DNA of 64,000 bases from an uncultured Paracoccaceae bacterium (lineage in GTDB: Bacteria; Pseudomonadota; Alphaproteobacteria; Rhodobacterales; Rhodobacteraceae): the NCBI GenBank assembly GCA_937872465.1, contig CALMSR010000036.1, forward strand, positions 1 through 64,000, written 5' to 3'. Shown here one piece after another: positions 9,241 to 18,204 of this stretch (the first letter of the stretch is position 1; each line of letters opens with the position of its first letter). The translations under genes and the position numbers were made by a program. Under the pieces are notes generated by a model. That model worked only from the letters and a program-made list of their open reading frames with translations, had not been told where the DNA came from and searched no databases.

Positions 9241-9574
9241 CCGTTGGTTCCGTCGGCGGAGGTGCGCGGCGGGTTTAGCGGATGCGGGACCGGGGCGAAA
9301 GGGGCGGTTCCGGAGGCGATTCCAGCCGCCGGAGCGGGCCGGTTCGAGGCCGTCCCCATGGGGACAGGATTTAGCAGCCTGATATTATTGGATAAAAGTG
9401 TTAACGTGCCGAATCCTGCGGTCCGGGCCGGGCCCGGCGTGTCCGGCCGTCGCCACGAGCCGGTCGTCGGCATGCGCGGATTCGTCCGGTGCCGGATCCG
9501 CGATGGGCATGCGCCGCCGCGGCGGAGGGGCGCCGGTCCGGAGCGACCTCCCGAAGTCATCCGGAGGGCGGGGG
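9241..9574. other. Intergenic region upstream of pheT
   Basis: A 334-base gap between cckA and pheT without a supported gene. It holds a perfect 14-base palindrome GTCCCCATGGGGAC (9352-9365) and, right beside it, a short AT-rich tract (about 9380-9408) that stands out against the GC-rich surroundings and may carry the pheT promoter. I could not fit a good -35/-10 pair with standard spacing. Confidence 0.4.
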
Positions 9575-11308
9575 TCAGGCTTCCAGCATCTCCTTGACCT
9601 TCTGGGTCAGCTCGGGGAGCGTGAAGGGCTTGGGCAGGAAGCTCGCGTCGGGGATGCCGCTGTCGCCGCCGACGAAGGCGTCCTCGGCGTAACCCGAGAC
9701 GAAGACCACCTTGGCCTCGGGACGGGTGCGGCGTGCCTCGCGCACCCAGGCGGGGCCGTCGAGGCCGGGCATGATGACGTCCGAGACCATGATGTCGACG
9801 TTGAGGCTCTCGTCCTTGAGGATCTCCAGCGCCTCCTCCCCGGAGGCCGCCTCCATCACCGTGTAGCCGCGCAGTTGCAGCGCGCGGGCGGCGAAGCTGC
9901 GCACCGCGTCCTCGTCCTCGACCAGGAGCACGAGGCCGCGTCCGCTCAGGTCGCGCGGGCGGCGGATCTCCGGCTCGACGGGCGGCGGGGCGATGGCGGT
10001 CTTCTCGTAGGCCGGCAGGTAGATGGTGAAGACCGCGCCCTGTCCCGGCGGGCTGTCGACGAAGATGAAGCCGCCGGTCTGCTTGACGATGCCGTAGGCG
10101 GTGGAGAGGCCGAGGCCGGTGCCCTCGCCGACCTGCTTGGTGGTGTAGAAGGGCTCGAAGATCTTCGCGAGCTTGTCCTTCGGGATGCCGGTGCCCGAAT
10201 CGGCGACCTCGACGACGACGTAGTCGCCGGGCAGCACCACGGCGCGGTCGCGGTGCAGGTCGCGGTCGAGATGCTCGTTGCGCGTGGAGATGCGCACCTC
10301 GCCGCCGCGGGGCATGGCGTCGCGGGCGTTGACCACGAGGTTCATGATCACCTGCTCGAACTGGCGCTCGTCGACGCGGACCGGGTTGAGATCCGGCCCG
10401 TGCTCGATCCGGAGCGTCACCTTTTCGGTCAGCAGGCGGTTCAGGAGATGCGTGAGCTCGGAGAGCGTGTCCTGAAGGCTTATGATCGTGGGGCGCAGGG
10501 TCTGCTTGCGCGAGAAGGCCAGCAGCTGGCGGACGAGGGCGGCGGCGCGGTTGGCGTTCTGGCGGATCTGCATCAGATCACCATGCTCGGTGTCGGCGAC
10601 GTCGTGGCGCATCAGGAGCAGGTCGCAATGGCCGTTGATGGCGGTCAGGAGGTTGTTGAAGTCATGCGCCACGCCGCCGGCGAGCTGGCCCACGGCCTGC
10701 ATCTTCTGGGACTGGACGAATTGCGCCTCGAGCGTCTTGAGCTCGGTGGCGTCGGAGAGCACCGCGAGCAGCGAGGGCGCGCCGTCGAGCACGGTGCGGG
10801 TGAAGGCGACCTGCAGGAAGATCTCCTGGCCGTCGGCGGTGCCGCGGGCGACCTCCGACCGGCCCAGCGCCCGGCCCTTGCTCGTGTCCGAGAGGCGTTC
10901 GCGGATCGAGCGGCCCAGCCCCTCGATCAGGTCGGAGATGTTGACCCCGGGCTCGGCGCGCTCGCCGAGCAGCTGGCGCGCGGCGCGGTTGGCGTAGATC
11001 AGCCGGCCGTCGGTCTCGAGCCGCGCCAGCGCCACCGGCAGCTCCTCGAGGAAATGATCCGGCACGAGGCCCGCGATCTCGTCGCCGGCCAGCGGCACGA
11101 AGAGCACGTCGCGCTGGGAGTCCTGGCCGGGCAGCACCACGGCGCGCACCGGTTGGCCGCTGCCGGCGAGGATATGGATGCCGTCGGGGCGCAGCGGCGG
11201 GTCGACCAGCGCGGATTCCAGCGTTTCGAGCGGCTGCGGCAGGCCCTGCGCCGCGGCGGGGTTGAGCGCGGTCACGCGGCCCCCGGCATCGGCGCGGAGC
11301 CAGGGCAC
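9575..11308 (-). CDS. cckA: Hybrid histidine kinase CckA, C-terminal part (PAS, HisKA, HATPase, receiver)
   Basis: This open frame encodes about 577 residues of a CckA-type hybrid kinase. In alphaproteobacteria CckA passes phosphate through ChpT to CtrA, and in Rhodobacterales it influences motility and gene transfer agents. Visible: a PAS-like region, the phosphoacceptor His in GGVAHDFNNLL, the ATPase N and G boxes (VNARDAMP, DSGTGIP, GTGLGLST) and a receiver with its Asp in MVSDVIMPG. The N-terminal membrane part is in another frame to the right, so the gene is split. Because the break lies inside a tract of G/C homopolymers, a sequencing or assembly error is more likely than a true mutation. 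Confidence 0.9.
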   Translation of the reverse strand: MPWLRADAGGRVTALNPAAAQGLPQPLETLESALVDPPLRPDGIHILAGSGQPVRAVVLPGQDSQRDVLFVPLAGDEIAGLVPDHFLEELPVALARLETDGRLIYANRAARQLLGERAEPGVNISDLIEGLGRSIRERLSDTSKGRALGRSEVARGTADGQEIFLQVAFTRTVLDGAPSLLAVLSDATELKTLEAQFVQSQKMQAVGQLAGGVAHDFNNLLTAINGHCDLLLMRHDVADTEHGDLMQIRQNANRAAALVRQLLAFSRKQTLRPTIISLQDTLSELTHLLNRLLTEKVTLRIEHGPDLNPVRVDERQFEQVIMNLVVNARDAMPRGGEVRISTRNEHLDRDLHRDRAVVLPGDYVVVEVADSGTGIPKDKLAKIFEPFYTTKQVGEGTGLGLSTAYGIVKQTGGFIFVDSPPGQGAVFTIYLPAYEKTAIAPPPVEPEIRRPRDLSGRGLVLLVEDEDAVRSFAARALQLRGYTVMEAASGEEALEILKDESLNVDIMVSDVIMPGLDGPAWVREARRTRPEAKVVFVSGYAEDAFVGGDSGIPDASFLPKPFTLPELTQKVKEMLEA

Positions 11309-11329
11309 GGCGGTATCGGCGGGGGGCGC

Positions 11330-11480
11330 CCCGGGCCGGGGGGGGGCCCCCCCGGGCGCGGCCCGCCCCCCGAAGAGGGTGCGGAGGCCGCCGCCGCGGG
11401 GGCGGGGGCCCCCGGGCGGGGGGGGGGGCCCGGGCCAGGGGGGTGTGGGCGGGGGTGGGGGGGGGGGGGCGGGTCCGCCC
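11330..11480. other. G/C-only homopolymer tract breaking cckA
   Basis: About 150 bases composed almost only of G and C runs, including runs of 9-14 G. Here the cckA reading frame changes. Translations on either side are good CckA sequence, while the tract itself translates to Pro/Arg/Gly repeats. This looks like corrupted consensus sequence, though a true low-complexity insertion cannot be excluded. Confidence 0.75.
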
Positions 11481-12020
11481 GCCGGGCCGGTCCAGCCGCC
11501 AGAGCAGGCTGCGCGGCCCGAGCCGGCTGACCGTGACCCGGCCGCCGTTCGGCCCGGCCTCCTCCTCGGCGAAGCCGGTCGCGCGCACCTCGCGGGTCAG
11601 GCGGTAGATCGCGGCGCGGGGGTCGGCCAGCCAGCCCTCGAGAAAGCCCGTGGCGGGCGCGGCGGGGTTGCGCGCGAGCACGGCGCCGTCGAGGTCGGTG
11701 AGGTAGACCGGCTCGGGGTGGGATGCGAAATAGCCGATGCGCCGGTCGGGCGCCGTGGCGGCGCTCAGGCGCCCCGCCAGCCGCAGCCCGGCGAGATAGA
11801 GGCCGAAGACGAGCAGCGCCACGGCGAGCGCCGTGGGCACGGCGACCGAGCCGGACCAGATGCCGGTCAGGGTCGAGGTGAGCAGCCCCGCCCCGGCGAG
11901 GAGCAGGAGCGCGCCCGAGCGTGCGTCGCCGACGCCCTCGATGCCCTGCGTGGATCCGCGTTCGCGCAAGTTCCGACTCCCGGGTTGCGGCAAGAACCTA
12001 GCCCAATTCCGGAAGTTCAA
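11470..12020 (-). pseudogene. cckA: CckA N-terminal membrane/sensor fragment (frameshifted from the kinase part)
   Basis: The reading frame entering from the right encodes the N-terminus of CckA: two hydrophobic segments (around SGALLLLAGAGLLTS and TALAVALLVFGLYLAG) and the start of a PAS-like region ending at SRLGPRSLLWRLDRP. It runs into the G/C tract and loses the frame of the kinase part. No ATG is available at the 5' end; TTG at 12020 or a TTG slightly downstream are candidates. The gap to rsmB is 12 bases, consistent with one transcript. Left and right frames differ by one, so a net indel restores a single ~800-residue gene. Confidence 0.7.
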
Positions 12021-12032
12021 CCACAGGTATTG

Positions 12033-13277
12033 TTAAGAGCCTCTGAATGCCCCGCGGGGTTGCGCCGGCGCCGCGGGGGCGCGTCCCCGGGCCTTCGGGG
12101 CGGCGAAGCGCGCGAGATAGAAGCCGTCGCCGCCGTCGAGCGGGCCGAGGCGCAGCTCGCCCAAGGGGGTCCAGTCGGGATGGGCGGCGGCGAAGGCGGC
12201 GGCGCGGGCCTCGTTCTCGTCGGCGAGCAGCGAGCAGGTGGCATAGGCGAGGCTGCCGCCGGGCCGCACATGGCGCGCGGCCTGGGCGAGGATGCGATCC
12301 TGGAGCGGCGCGAATTCGGCCAGGTCCTGCGGCGTCAGGCGCCACTTGCCCTCGGGCTTGCGCCGCCAGGCGCCGGTGCCCGAGCAGGGCGCGTCCACGA
12401 GCACGAGGTCGCAGACCGGCCCCAGCGCGCTGCGTTCGGCATTGGCGAGCAGCTGCACCTCGGCGCCGGCGCGGCGGGCGCGTTCGGGCAGGTCCTTCAT
12501 GCGCCGCGGGTTCACGTCCCAGGCCATGAGCCGGCCGCGGCCCTGCATGGCCGCGGCCAGCGCCAGCGTCTTGCCGCCGCCGCCCGCGCAATAGTCGAGC
12601 ACGGTCATGCCCGGCGCCGCGGCGCAGGCCGCCACGACCGCCTGGCTGGAGAGATCCTGGAGCTCGACCATGCCCTGGCTGTAGGCGCGGCTGGCGCTGA
12701 CGAGGCGGGGATTGTCGCGCACGCGCAGGGCGTTGGCCACCAGCGGATGCGGCACCGCCTGCACCCCGTCGCGCGCGAGCACCACGAGGGCGGCGTTGAG
12801 ATTGGTCTTCAGGGTATTGACGCGCAGGTCGACCGGCGCGCGGTCGTGCATGGCCGCGAGCACCGGCTCGAAATCCGCGCCGAGCGAGGCGCGCAGGGAA
12901 GCGTCGAGGAAATCGGGATAATCGAGGCGCACCGGATCGGGCGCCCCGGCGGGATCGCGCGCCAGCGCGGCGCGCTCGGCCTCCGTGAGCGGGGGCGGGT
13001 CGAAGCCCTCGCCGGTGAAGAGCGCGTCGAGGTCGGCGCCCTCGAGGGCCGCATGGGCGGTCAGGATCGCGCGGCCGGTCTCCGCCCCGCCGAGCCAGCC
13101 GAGCGAGCGGCGCCGGCGCAGCCCGTCGAAGACCAGATCGCGCACCGCGGCGCGGTCCTTGGAGCCGGCGAAGCGGCTGGCCCGCGCCCAGCGGGTGAGC
13201 GCGCGCTCGGAGGGCTCGCCGGCGAGGATCGCGTCGAGCAGGGCCATGGCGGCGGAAAGGCGGGCACCGGGCGTCAT
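12033..13277 (-). CDS. rsmB: RsmB-type 16S rRNA (cytosine) methyltransferase
   Basis: A 414-residue RsmB/NOL1-family RNA m5C methyltransferase, predicted to act on 16S rRNA (C967 in E. coli). The N-terminal ~130 residues form the NusB-like helical domain. The SAM site lies at VLDYCAGGGGKTLALA. The two family cysteines are present: motif IV in VDAPCSGTGAWRR and motif VI in YATCSLL. Length is normal. It lies upstream of cckA on the same strand, separated by 12 bases. Confidence 0.88.
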   Translation of the reverse strand: MTPGARLSAAMALLDAILAGEPSERALTRWARASRFAGSKDRAAVRDLVFDGLRRRRSLGWLGGAETGRAILTAHAALEGADLDALFTGEGFDPPPLTEAERAALARDPAGAPDPVRLDYPDFLDASLRASLGADFEPVLAAMHDRAPVDLRVNTLKTNLNAALVVLARDGVQAVPHPLVANALRVRDNPRLVSASRAYSQGMVELQDLSSQAVVAACAAAPGMTVLDYCAGGGGKTLALAAAMQGRGRLMAWDVNPRRMKDLPERARRAGAEVQLLANAERSALGPVCDLVLVDAPCSGTGAWRRKPEGKWRLTPQDLAEFAPLQDRILAQAARHVRPGGSLAYATCSLLADENEARAAAFAAAHPDWTPLGELRLGPLDGGDGFYLARFAAPKARGRAPAAPAQPRGAFRGS

Positions 13278-13471
13278 CGGCGGCCATCTGCCCGAAAAGT
13301 CGTGCCTCTGGCAAGGCGGGGGCGGGCCGGCCGGAGGGCTGCCTTGCGGCGAAGCTGCCGAAGCGCCGCGTGCCCCGGTTCCGGGAGCCGTCGCCCCGGG
13401 TTCGGCCGGTCAGGCGGTGTTCACCGGTGGTTTCGTGCCTGCCAGTGCAACGACCGACCTGTGCCGGAACG

Positions 13472-13502
13472 AAAATGGCCTGCCGGGGTTCCGGCAGGCC
13501 AT
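13472..13502 (-). terminator. Rho-independent terminator downstream of carD
   Basis: A perfect 10-base stem GGCCTGCCGG / CCGGCAGGCC with a 4-base loop (13477-13500), extended by an AT pair. On the minus strand it is followed by ATTTTC. It lies 25 bases past the carD stop and ends the helicase-S4-fdxA-carD run. Confidence 0.8.
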
Positions 13503-13526
13503 CGCTCTGTCATGCGGGGGAAGGGC

Positions 13527-14042
13527 TCAGGCGGCGACGCGGCCGCCGAGCACGCGGTCGACATGGGCCTGGGCCTTGACCTCCTCGATGCCGTTCACGG
13601 CGGCCACCTCGCGGGTCAGCCGCTCGAGCGCCGCCTCGTAGAGCTGGCGCTCGGAATAGGACTGCTCGCGCTGGTCGTCGTTGCGGTGCAGGTCGCGCAC
13701 CACCTCGGCGATGGAGATCAGGTCGCCGGAATTGATCTTCTGCTCGTATTCCTGGGCGCGGCGCGACCACATGGCGCGCTTGACCCGGGCGCGGCCCTTG
13801 AGCGTCTCCAGCGCGCGGTCGACGATGTCGGACGAGCTCAGCGGGCGCATGCCGACGGAACTTGCCTTGCCGGTCGGAACCCGCAGGGTCATTTTGTCCT
13901 TCTCGAACGAAATGACGAACATCTCCAGCCGAATTCCCGCCACGTCCTGTTCGTCGATCGAAATGATTCGCCCGACGCCATGGGCCGGATAGACGACAAA
14001 ATCGTTGGGGCGGAACTCCGCCGATTTCTTCAGCTTGCTCAT
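13527..14042 (-). CDS. carD: CarD family RNA-polymerase-binding transcription factor
   Basis: A 171-residue CarD/CdnL-type regulator that binds the RNA polymerase beta subunit and stabilises open complexes, important at alphaproteobacterial promoters with weak -10 elements. The start ATG at 14042 gives the usual N-terminus MSKLKKSAEFRPNDFVVYPAHGVGRI, a Tudor-like RNAP-interaction domain (about residues 10-70). The C-terminal helical DNA-binding part follows (RAMWSRRAQEYEQKINSGD). A longer ORF start upstream is not needed. A strong terminator lies just downstream. The fdxA-carD neighbourhood is common in Rhodobacterales. Confidence 0.93.
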   Translation of the reverse strand: MSKLKKSAEFRPNDFVVYPAHGVGRIISIDEQDVAGIRLEMFVISFEKDKMTLRVPTGKASSVGMRPLSSSDIVDRALETLKGRARVKRAMWSRRAQEYEQKINSGDLISIAEVVRDLHRNDDQREQSYSERQLYEAALERLTREVAAVNGIEEVKAQAHVDRVLGGRVAA

Positions 14043-14324
14043 GATGCGCGTCAAATCCTTCTGACCAACCCGGAATTGTTGCCATCCGACGCGCCACAAA
14101 GCCCGACCGGCTACTTCCGCAACCGCTCCGACAACCATGATGCATACAGACGACTTTACAGGCCAGTTCTACCCCGGCCTAGTTCTCCGGACCATTCGTT
14201 GTTTTGCGAATGTAGCATATGGCGGGCGGAATTGGAAGGGCGGCACAAGAGGTCGTGAGCGCTCGGCGCCCAACCGCCGTCCGCGGGGTCGTGACGCCGC
14301 GCCGGGACCGGGCGGCGGCGGCGG

Positions 14325-14663
14325 TCAGCCGCCCTCGCCGGGGCTCTCGGAGAAGTACTTCTCCATCTTGCCGGTCTCGCCGTCGCGCTCCTCGGCCTCG
14401 GGCAGGGGGTCGCGCTTGATGGCGAGCACCGGCCAGGCTTCGGAGTACTTCCGGTTGAACTCGACCCATTTCTCCATGTCCGGCTCCGTGTCCGGACGGA
14501 TGGCGTCGGCCGGGCATTCCGGCTCGCAGACGCCGCAGTCGATGCATTCGTCGGGGTGGATGACGAGCATGTTCTCGCCCTCGTAGAAGCAATCCACCGG
14601 GCATACCTCGACGCAATCGGTGTACTTGCACGCGATGCAGTTCTCGGTCACAACGTAGGTCAT
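14325..14663 (-). CDS. fdxA: 7Fe ferredoxin FdxA
   Basis: A 112-residue ferredoxin carrying one [3Fe-4S] and one [4Fe-4S] cluster. Cysteine pattern: Cys9, Cys12, Cys17 and Cys21 ([14 protein letters not shown]), then Cys40, Cys43, Cys46 and Cys50 ([12 protein letters not shown]). The ATG at 14663 gives the canonical MTYVVTENC start; the longer frame is not preferred. The tail [16 protein letters not shown] is typical of the FdxA family. It sits between the S4 protein and carD on the same strand. Confidence 0.95.
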   Translation of the reverse strand: MTYVVTENCIACKYTDCVEVCPVDCFYEGENMLVIHPDECIDCGVCEPECPADAIRPDTEPDMEKWVEFNRKYSEAWPVLAIKRDPLPEAEERDGETGKMEKYFSESPGEGG

Positions 14664-14721
14664 GGTCGCAGGCCTCGATCGTTCGGGTCCGTCGGCAAAG
14701 CCTGTCACACTCCGCTGCCGG

Positions 14722-15060
14722 TTATTTACCAGCCTCGCGGTCGGGTTCAAGGGCCGGAGAGGCTGCGTCCAGGTCGCGATAGAGACCGCGCGCCTCCGGC
14801 GCCGGGCCGCGGCGCGTGCCGAGCGCGCGCACTCGCAGGACGTGTACCCGACCGGCCAGCGCGAAGCTCAGCCCGTCGCCGATCCTGACCGGGGTGGCGG
14901 GCTTGACGACCCGCGCGGAATTGAGCCGCACCGCCCCGGATTCCACCAGCGCCGCGGCGCGGGAGCGGGACTTGGCGAATCGGGCTTGCCAGAGCCATTT
15001 GTCGAGTCGGATCGACCCGGAGGGCGCCTCCTCGTCGTGATCGGGGGGCGGGGGGCTCAC
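14722..15060 (-). CDS. S4-domain RNA-binding protein (Hsp15/YrfH-like)
   Basis: A 112-residue protein with an S4 RNA-binding fold at about residues 17-75: [20 protein letters not shown], then [20 protein letters not shown]. This matches the heat-shock protein 15 family, which in E. coli binds stalled 50S subunits with nascent chain. The N-terminus is acidic and proline-rich, and the tail is charged. It lies between the helicase and fdxA in the same orientation, so an RNA-related operon is plausible. Confidence 0.87.
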   Translation of the reverse strand: MSPPPPDHDEEAPSGSIRLDKWLWQARFAKSRSRAAALVESGAVRLNSARVVKPATPVRIGDGLSFALAGRVHVLRVRALGTRRGPAPEARGLYRDLDAASPALEPDREAGK

Positions 15061-15150
15061 CGGGGCGTCCGTGGCAATTCGTTCGGGCGCGACGGATTCA
15101 GGAGGCGGGAGCGTTCCGGGCGATGCGCGGTGCGGCGGTCGCCGGACACG

Positions 15151-18100
15151 TCACTTCTTGAGCTTGAGCGCCAGCAGTGCGGCGAAGGGGCTGTCGGGAT
15201 CGACCGGCCGCTCGGGCCGCGGCGGGCGGGACTTCGCGGGTTGGGCCTCGGGCTCGGCGGGTTCCGGCTTGGCGCCCCGGCGCGGCCGGTCGCCGCGGTG
15301 GGGGCCGCCCGGCTTGCCCTTGGGCTTCTCCGCTGCGCCGCCGTCCTGCCGGGCGGCGGCACCGGCCCCGGGCCGGCGCTTGCCCTTCTGCGGGCGCTCC
15401 GGCCGGCGCCGGGGGGCGCGGGTGAAGAGGTAGAAGGTCTCGGTCTCGAGAGGAGGCTCGACGGCGGTCTCGAGGGGGGCCTCGGCCGCGCCCGTATCTG
15501 CGGGCCCGGCGGTGGCCGGGAGATCCTCGGGGCCGGGGGCCGCGGTCTCCGGCGACGGGCCGGGAGGCGCGGAGTCGAGCGGCGGTTCGGGCGCCTCGGC
15601 GGCGGGCGGCGGCGCGTCTTCGGGCGGGGTGGCGGTGACGGCCGCCGCGGCATCGGGGGTGGGCAGGTCCGGTGAGGGATCCGCCGGCGCCTGGGCGTCC
15701 GGGGCCGGCGCCTCCGCCGTAGCAGTCGCCTGGTCCGGGGCTGCCGCTTCTTCCGGTGCCGTGTCGGTCCGGCGGGCCGGGGCGGCCGGTTTCTGCCTGG
15801 GGCGCGTGTCGGCGCGTGCCTCGAAGCCGAGGCCCTGCATCAGCCCGGCGAACTGCTCGAGCGTCAGCCCGGTGATGGAGAGCATGTCGGCGCTGGCCTC
15901 GAAGCCGGCGCGGGCGTCGAGCGGGCGGATCATGTCGGCGAGCCGTTCGAGCATGTCGATCCGGATCGCCCGATCGCCCGCGAGGCGGTAGCCGGCGCGG
16001 GGGTAATAGCCCGGCGGCGCGTCCGGCACCGCCGGCACGGTCACGAGGCCCGGCGGCGGCGATTCCGGGAAGATCTCGAGCCCCTCGGCCAGCGACCAGA
16101 GCACGAGGCGCAGCCGCGTCGGCGCCGGCTTGAGCAGAAGCGGCTGGAAGACGGTGAACTGGCCGAAGCGGACGCCGTGCTTGCGCAGCCCGGCGCGGCT
16201 TTCCTGGTCGAGGCCCTTGACCTCGTCGGCGATCGCGCCGCGGGGCACGATGCCGAGCCCCTCCACCAGCCGGAAGGCGACGCCGCGCGCCATGCCCGCC
16301 AGCGCCGCATCGTCGCGCAGCGCGATCAGCGGCGCGAAGAGCGCGGCGATCCGGCGGTCGATCCAATGGCCGAGCCGCCGGCGCAGCTTCTCGGCGATGG
16401 CGGGGTCGGCGTCCTCGTCGACGAAGGGCTGGATCTGGGGCGAGAGCGGGTCGGGGCCGGCGACGAGCCGGCCCACCGCATGCTCGCCCCACATCAGCCC
16501 GCCCTGCTCGGTCACGTCGATCTCGGGGTCGGGGGCGTTGTAGAACCTGTCGGCGCGCAGGCTGAGGACCGGGGCGAGAGCCGCGATGGCGGCGGCACGC
16601 AGGGTGCGCGCCTGCTCGGCCTCCGCCGTGGGGTCGAGGCGGAAGCGGAAGCCTTCGAGCCGTCCGACGAACTGGTCGTCGACGGACACCTCGCCGGTCT
16701 CGGTGACCTTGGCCAAGAGGCTCTCCTTCTGCTTCAGCCGGCGCATCAGCACCGAGGTGCGCCGGTCCACGAACCGCTGGGTCAGCCGCGCGTGCAGCGC
16801 GTCCGACAGGCGGTCTTCTACCGCACGCGTCTCGTCGCGCCAATGGTCCGCGTCGTCCACCCAGCCCTTGCGCTGGGCGACATAGGTCCATGTGCGGATA
16901 TATGCCAGCCGCCGCGACAGCGCGTCGATGTCGCCGTCGGTGCGGTCGATGCGCCCGATCTGCCCGGCGAGCCAGTCGGTGGGCACGCGGCCGCCGCCAT
17001 GCAGGAAGCCGAAGAGCCGGGCGCAGAGGCTTACGTGCTCGGAGGCCGAGACCTTGCGGAAATCGGGGATCTGGCAGACGTCCCAGAGGAGCCGGGTATC
17101 GGCGGGCAGTGCGAGGCGCGCGCGCAGGTCGCGCGATTCCGAGAGGCTGCGCAGCGTCGCGAGGTCGTCGGCCTCGCGGGCGCGCACCAGTTCGGGGTGG
17201 TCGGAGGGTGCCTCGAGGCTGGCGATGAGCGCCTCGGGGCTGTGGAAGTCGAGCCGGTGGTTGCGCCATTGCAGCCGGCGCAGCGGCGCGAACCGGCTGT
17301 TCTCGATCGCGTCGATCACCTCCGCGTCGAGCGGCGGCACCTCGCCGGTCACCCCGAAGCTGCCGTCTGTGGTGTAGCGCCCGGCGCGGCCGGCGATCTG
17401 CGCGAGCTCGTTGGGGTTGAGGTGGCGGTGGCGGCGGCCGTCGAACTTCACCACGCCGGAGAAGGCCACATGGGCGATGTCGAGGTTGAGCCCCATGCCG
17501 ATGGCGTCGGTGGCCACGAGATAGTCGACGTCGCCGTTCTGGTAGAGCTCGACCTGGGCATTGCGGGTGCGCGGCGAGAGCGCGCCCATCACCACCGCCG
17601 CCCCGCCCTTCTGGCGCCGGATCAGCTCGGCGATGGCATAGACGTCCTCGGTGGAGAAGCCGACGATGGCGCTGCGCGGCGGCATGCGGCTGATCTTGCG
17701 GGTGCCGGTCCAGCTCAGCCGCGAGAAGCGCTGGCGGCGCAGGAAGGTCACGCCGGGCACCAGGCTCGCGATGCGGCCGCGCATGGAATCCGAGCCGAGC
17801 AGCAGCGTCTCGGTGAGGCCGCGGGCGTTCAGCAGCCGGTCGGTGAAGATATGCCCGCGGTCGGGATCGGCGCAGAGCTGGATTTCGTCGACCGCGAGGA
17901 AATCCGCGCCGATGTCGAGCGGCATCGCCTCGACGGTGCAGACCCACCAAGCGGCGCGCGGCGGCACGATGCGCTCCTCGCCGGTGACCAGCGCGACGAC
18001 CGAGGGGCCCCGGAGCGCGACGATGCGGTCATAGACCTCGCGGGCGAGCAGGCGAAGCGGCAGGCCGATGACGCCGGTGCGATGGCCGAGCATGCGCTCG

Positions 18101-18174
18101 ATGGCGTAATGCGTCTTGCCGGTGTTGGTCGGACCGAGAACGGCCGTCACGCGCGGCCCGCCATCAAGTGCCAT
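15151..18174 (-). CDS. SUV3-like DExH RNA helicase with long disordered tail
   Basis: A 1007-residue superfamily 2 helicase related to mitochondrial SUV3. Motif I is AVLGPTNTGKTHYA near the N-terminus, motif II is DEIQ (LAVDEIQLCAD), and motif VI lies in AQIAGRAGRYTTDG. The central part carries the SUV3-type C-terminal region. From about residue 790 the protein is a ~200-residue Ala/Pro/Glu-rich, then Arg/Lys-rich tail (GKRRPGAGAAARQ, ending in ALKLKK), probably unstructured and RNA-binding. In mitochondria SUV3 works in RNA turnover; the bacterial role is less defined. It heads the run helicase-S4-fdxA-carD. Confidence 0.9.
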   Translation of the reverse strand: MALDGGPRVTAVLGPTNTGKTHYAIERMLGHRTGVIGLPLRLLAREVYDRIVALRGPSVVALVTGEERIVPPRAAWWVCTVEAMPLDIGADFLAVDEIQLCADPDRGHIFTDRLLNARGLTETLLLGSDSMRGRIASLVPGVTFLRRQRFSRLSWTGTRKISRMPPRSAIVGFSTEDVYAIAELIRRQKGGAAVVMGALSPRTRNAQVELYQNGDVDYLVATDAIGMGLNLDIAHVAFSGVVKFDGRRHRHLNPNELAQIAGRAGRYTTDGSFGVTGEVPPLDAEVIDAIENSRFAPLRRLQWRNHRLDFHSPEALIASLEAPSDHPELVRAREADDLATLRSLSESRDLRARLALPADTRLLWDVCQIPDFRKVSASEHVSLCARLFGFLHGGGRVPTDWLAGQIGRIDRTDGDIDALSRRLAYIRTWTYVAQRKGWVDDADHWRDETRAVEDRLSDALHARLTQRFVDRRTSVLMRRLKQKESLLAKVTETGEVSVDDQFVGRLEGFRFRLDPTAEAEQARTLRAAAIAALAPVLSLRADRFYNAPDPEIDVTEQGGLMWGEHAVGRLVAGPDPLSPQIQPFVDEDADPAIAEKLRRRLGHWIDRRIAALFAPLIALRDDAALAGMARGVAFRLVEGLGIVPRGAIADEVKGLDQESRAGLRKHGVRFGQFTVFQPLLLKPAPTRLRLVLWSLAEGLEIFPESPPPGLVTVPAVPDAPPGYYPRAGYRLAGDRAIRIDMLERLADMIRPLDARAGFEASADMLSITGLTLEQFAGLMQGLGFEARADTRPRQKPAAPARRTDTAPEEAAAPDQATATAEAPAPDAQAPADPSPDLPTPDAAAAVTATPPEDAPPPAAEAPEPPLDSAPPGPSPETAAPGPEDLPATAGPADTGAAEAPLETAVEPPLETETFYLFTRAPRRRPERPQKGKRRPGAGAAARQDGGAAEKPKGKPGGPHRGDRPRRGAKPEPAEPEAQPAKSRPPRPERPVDPDSPFAALLALKLKK

Positions 18175-18204
18175 CTTCGGATCTCCGGTCGCCTGCGGGC
18201 CCCG

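Noticed and set aside
9398..11530. A 710-codon plus-strand open frame opposite cckA
   Set aside because: No domain and ends in repeats of the G/C tract; the minus strand carries the kinase.
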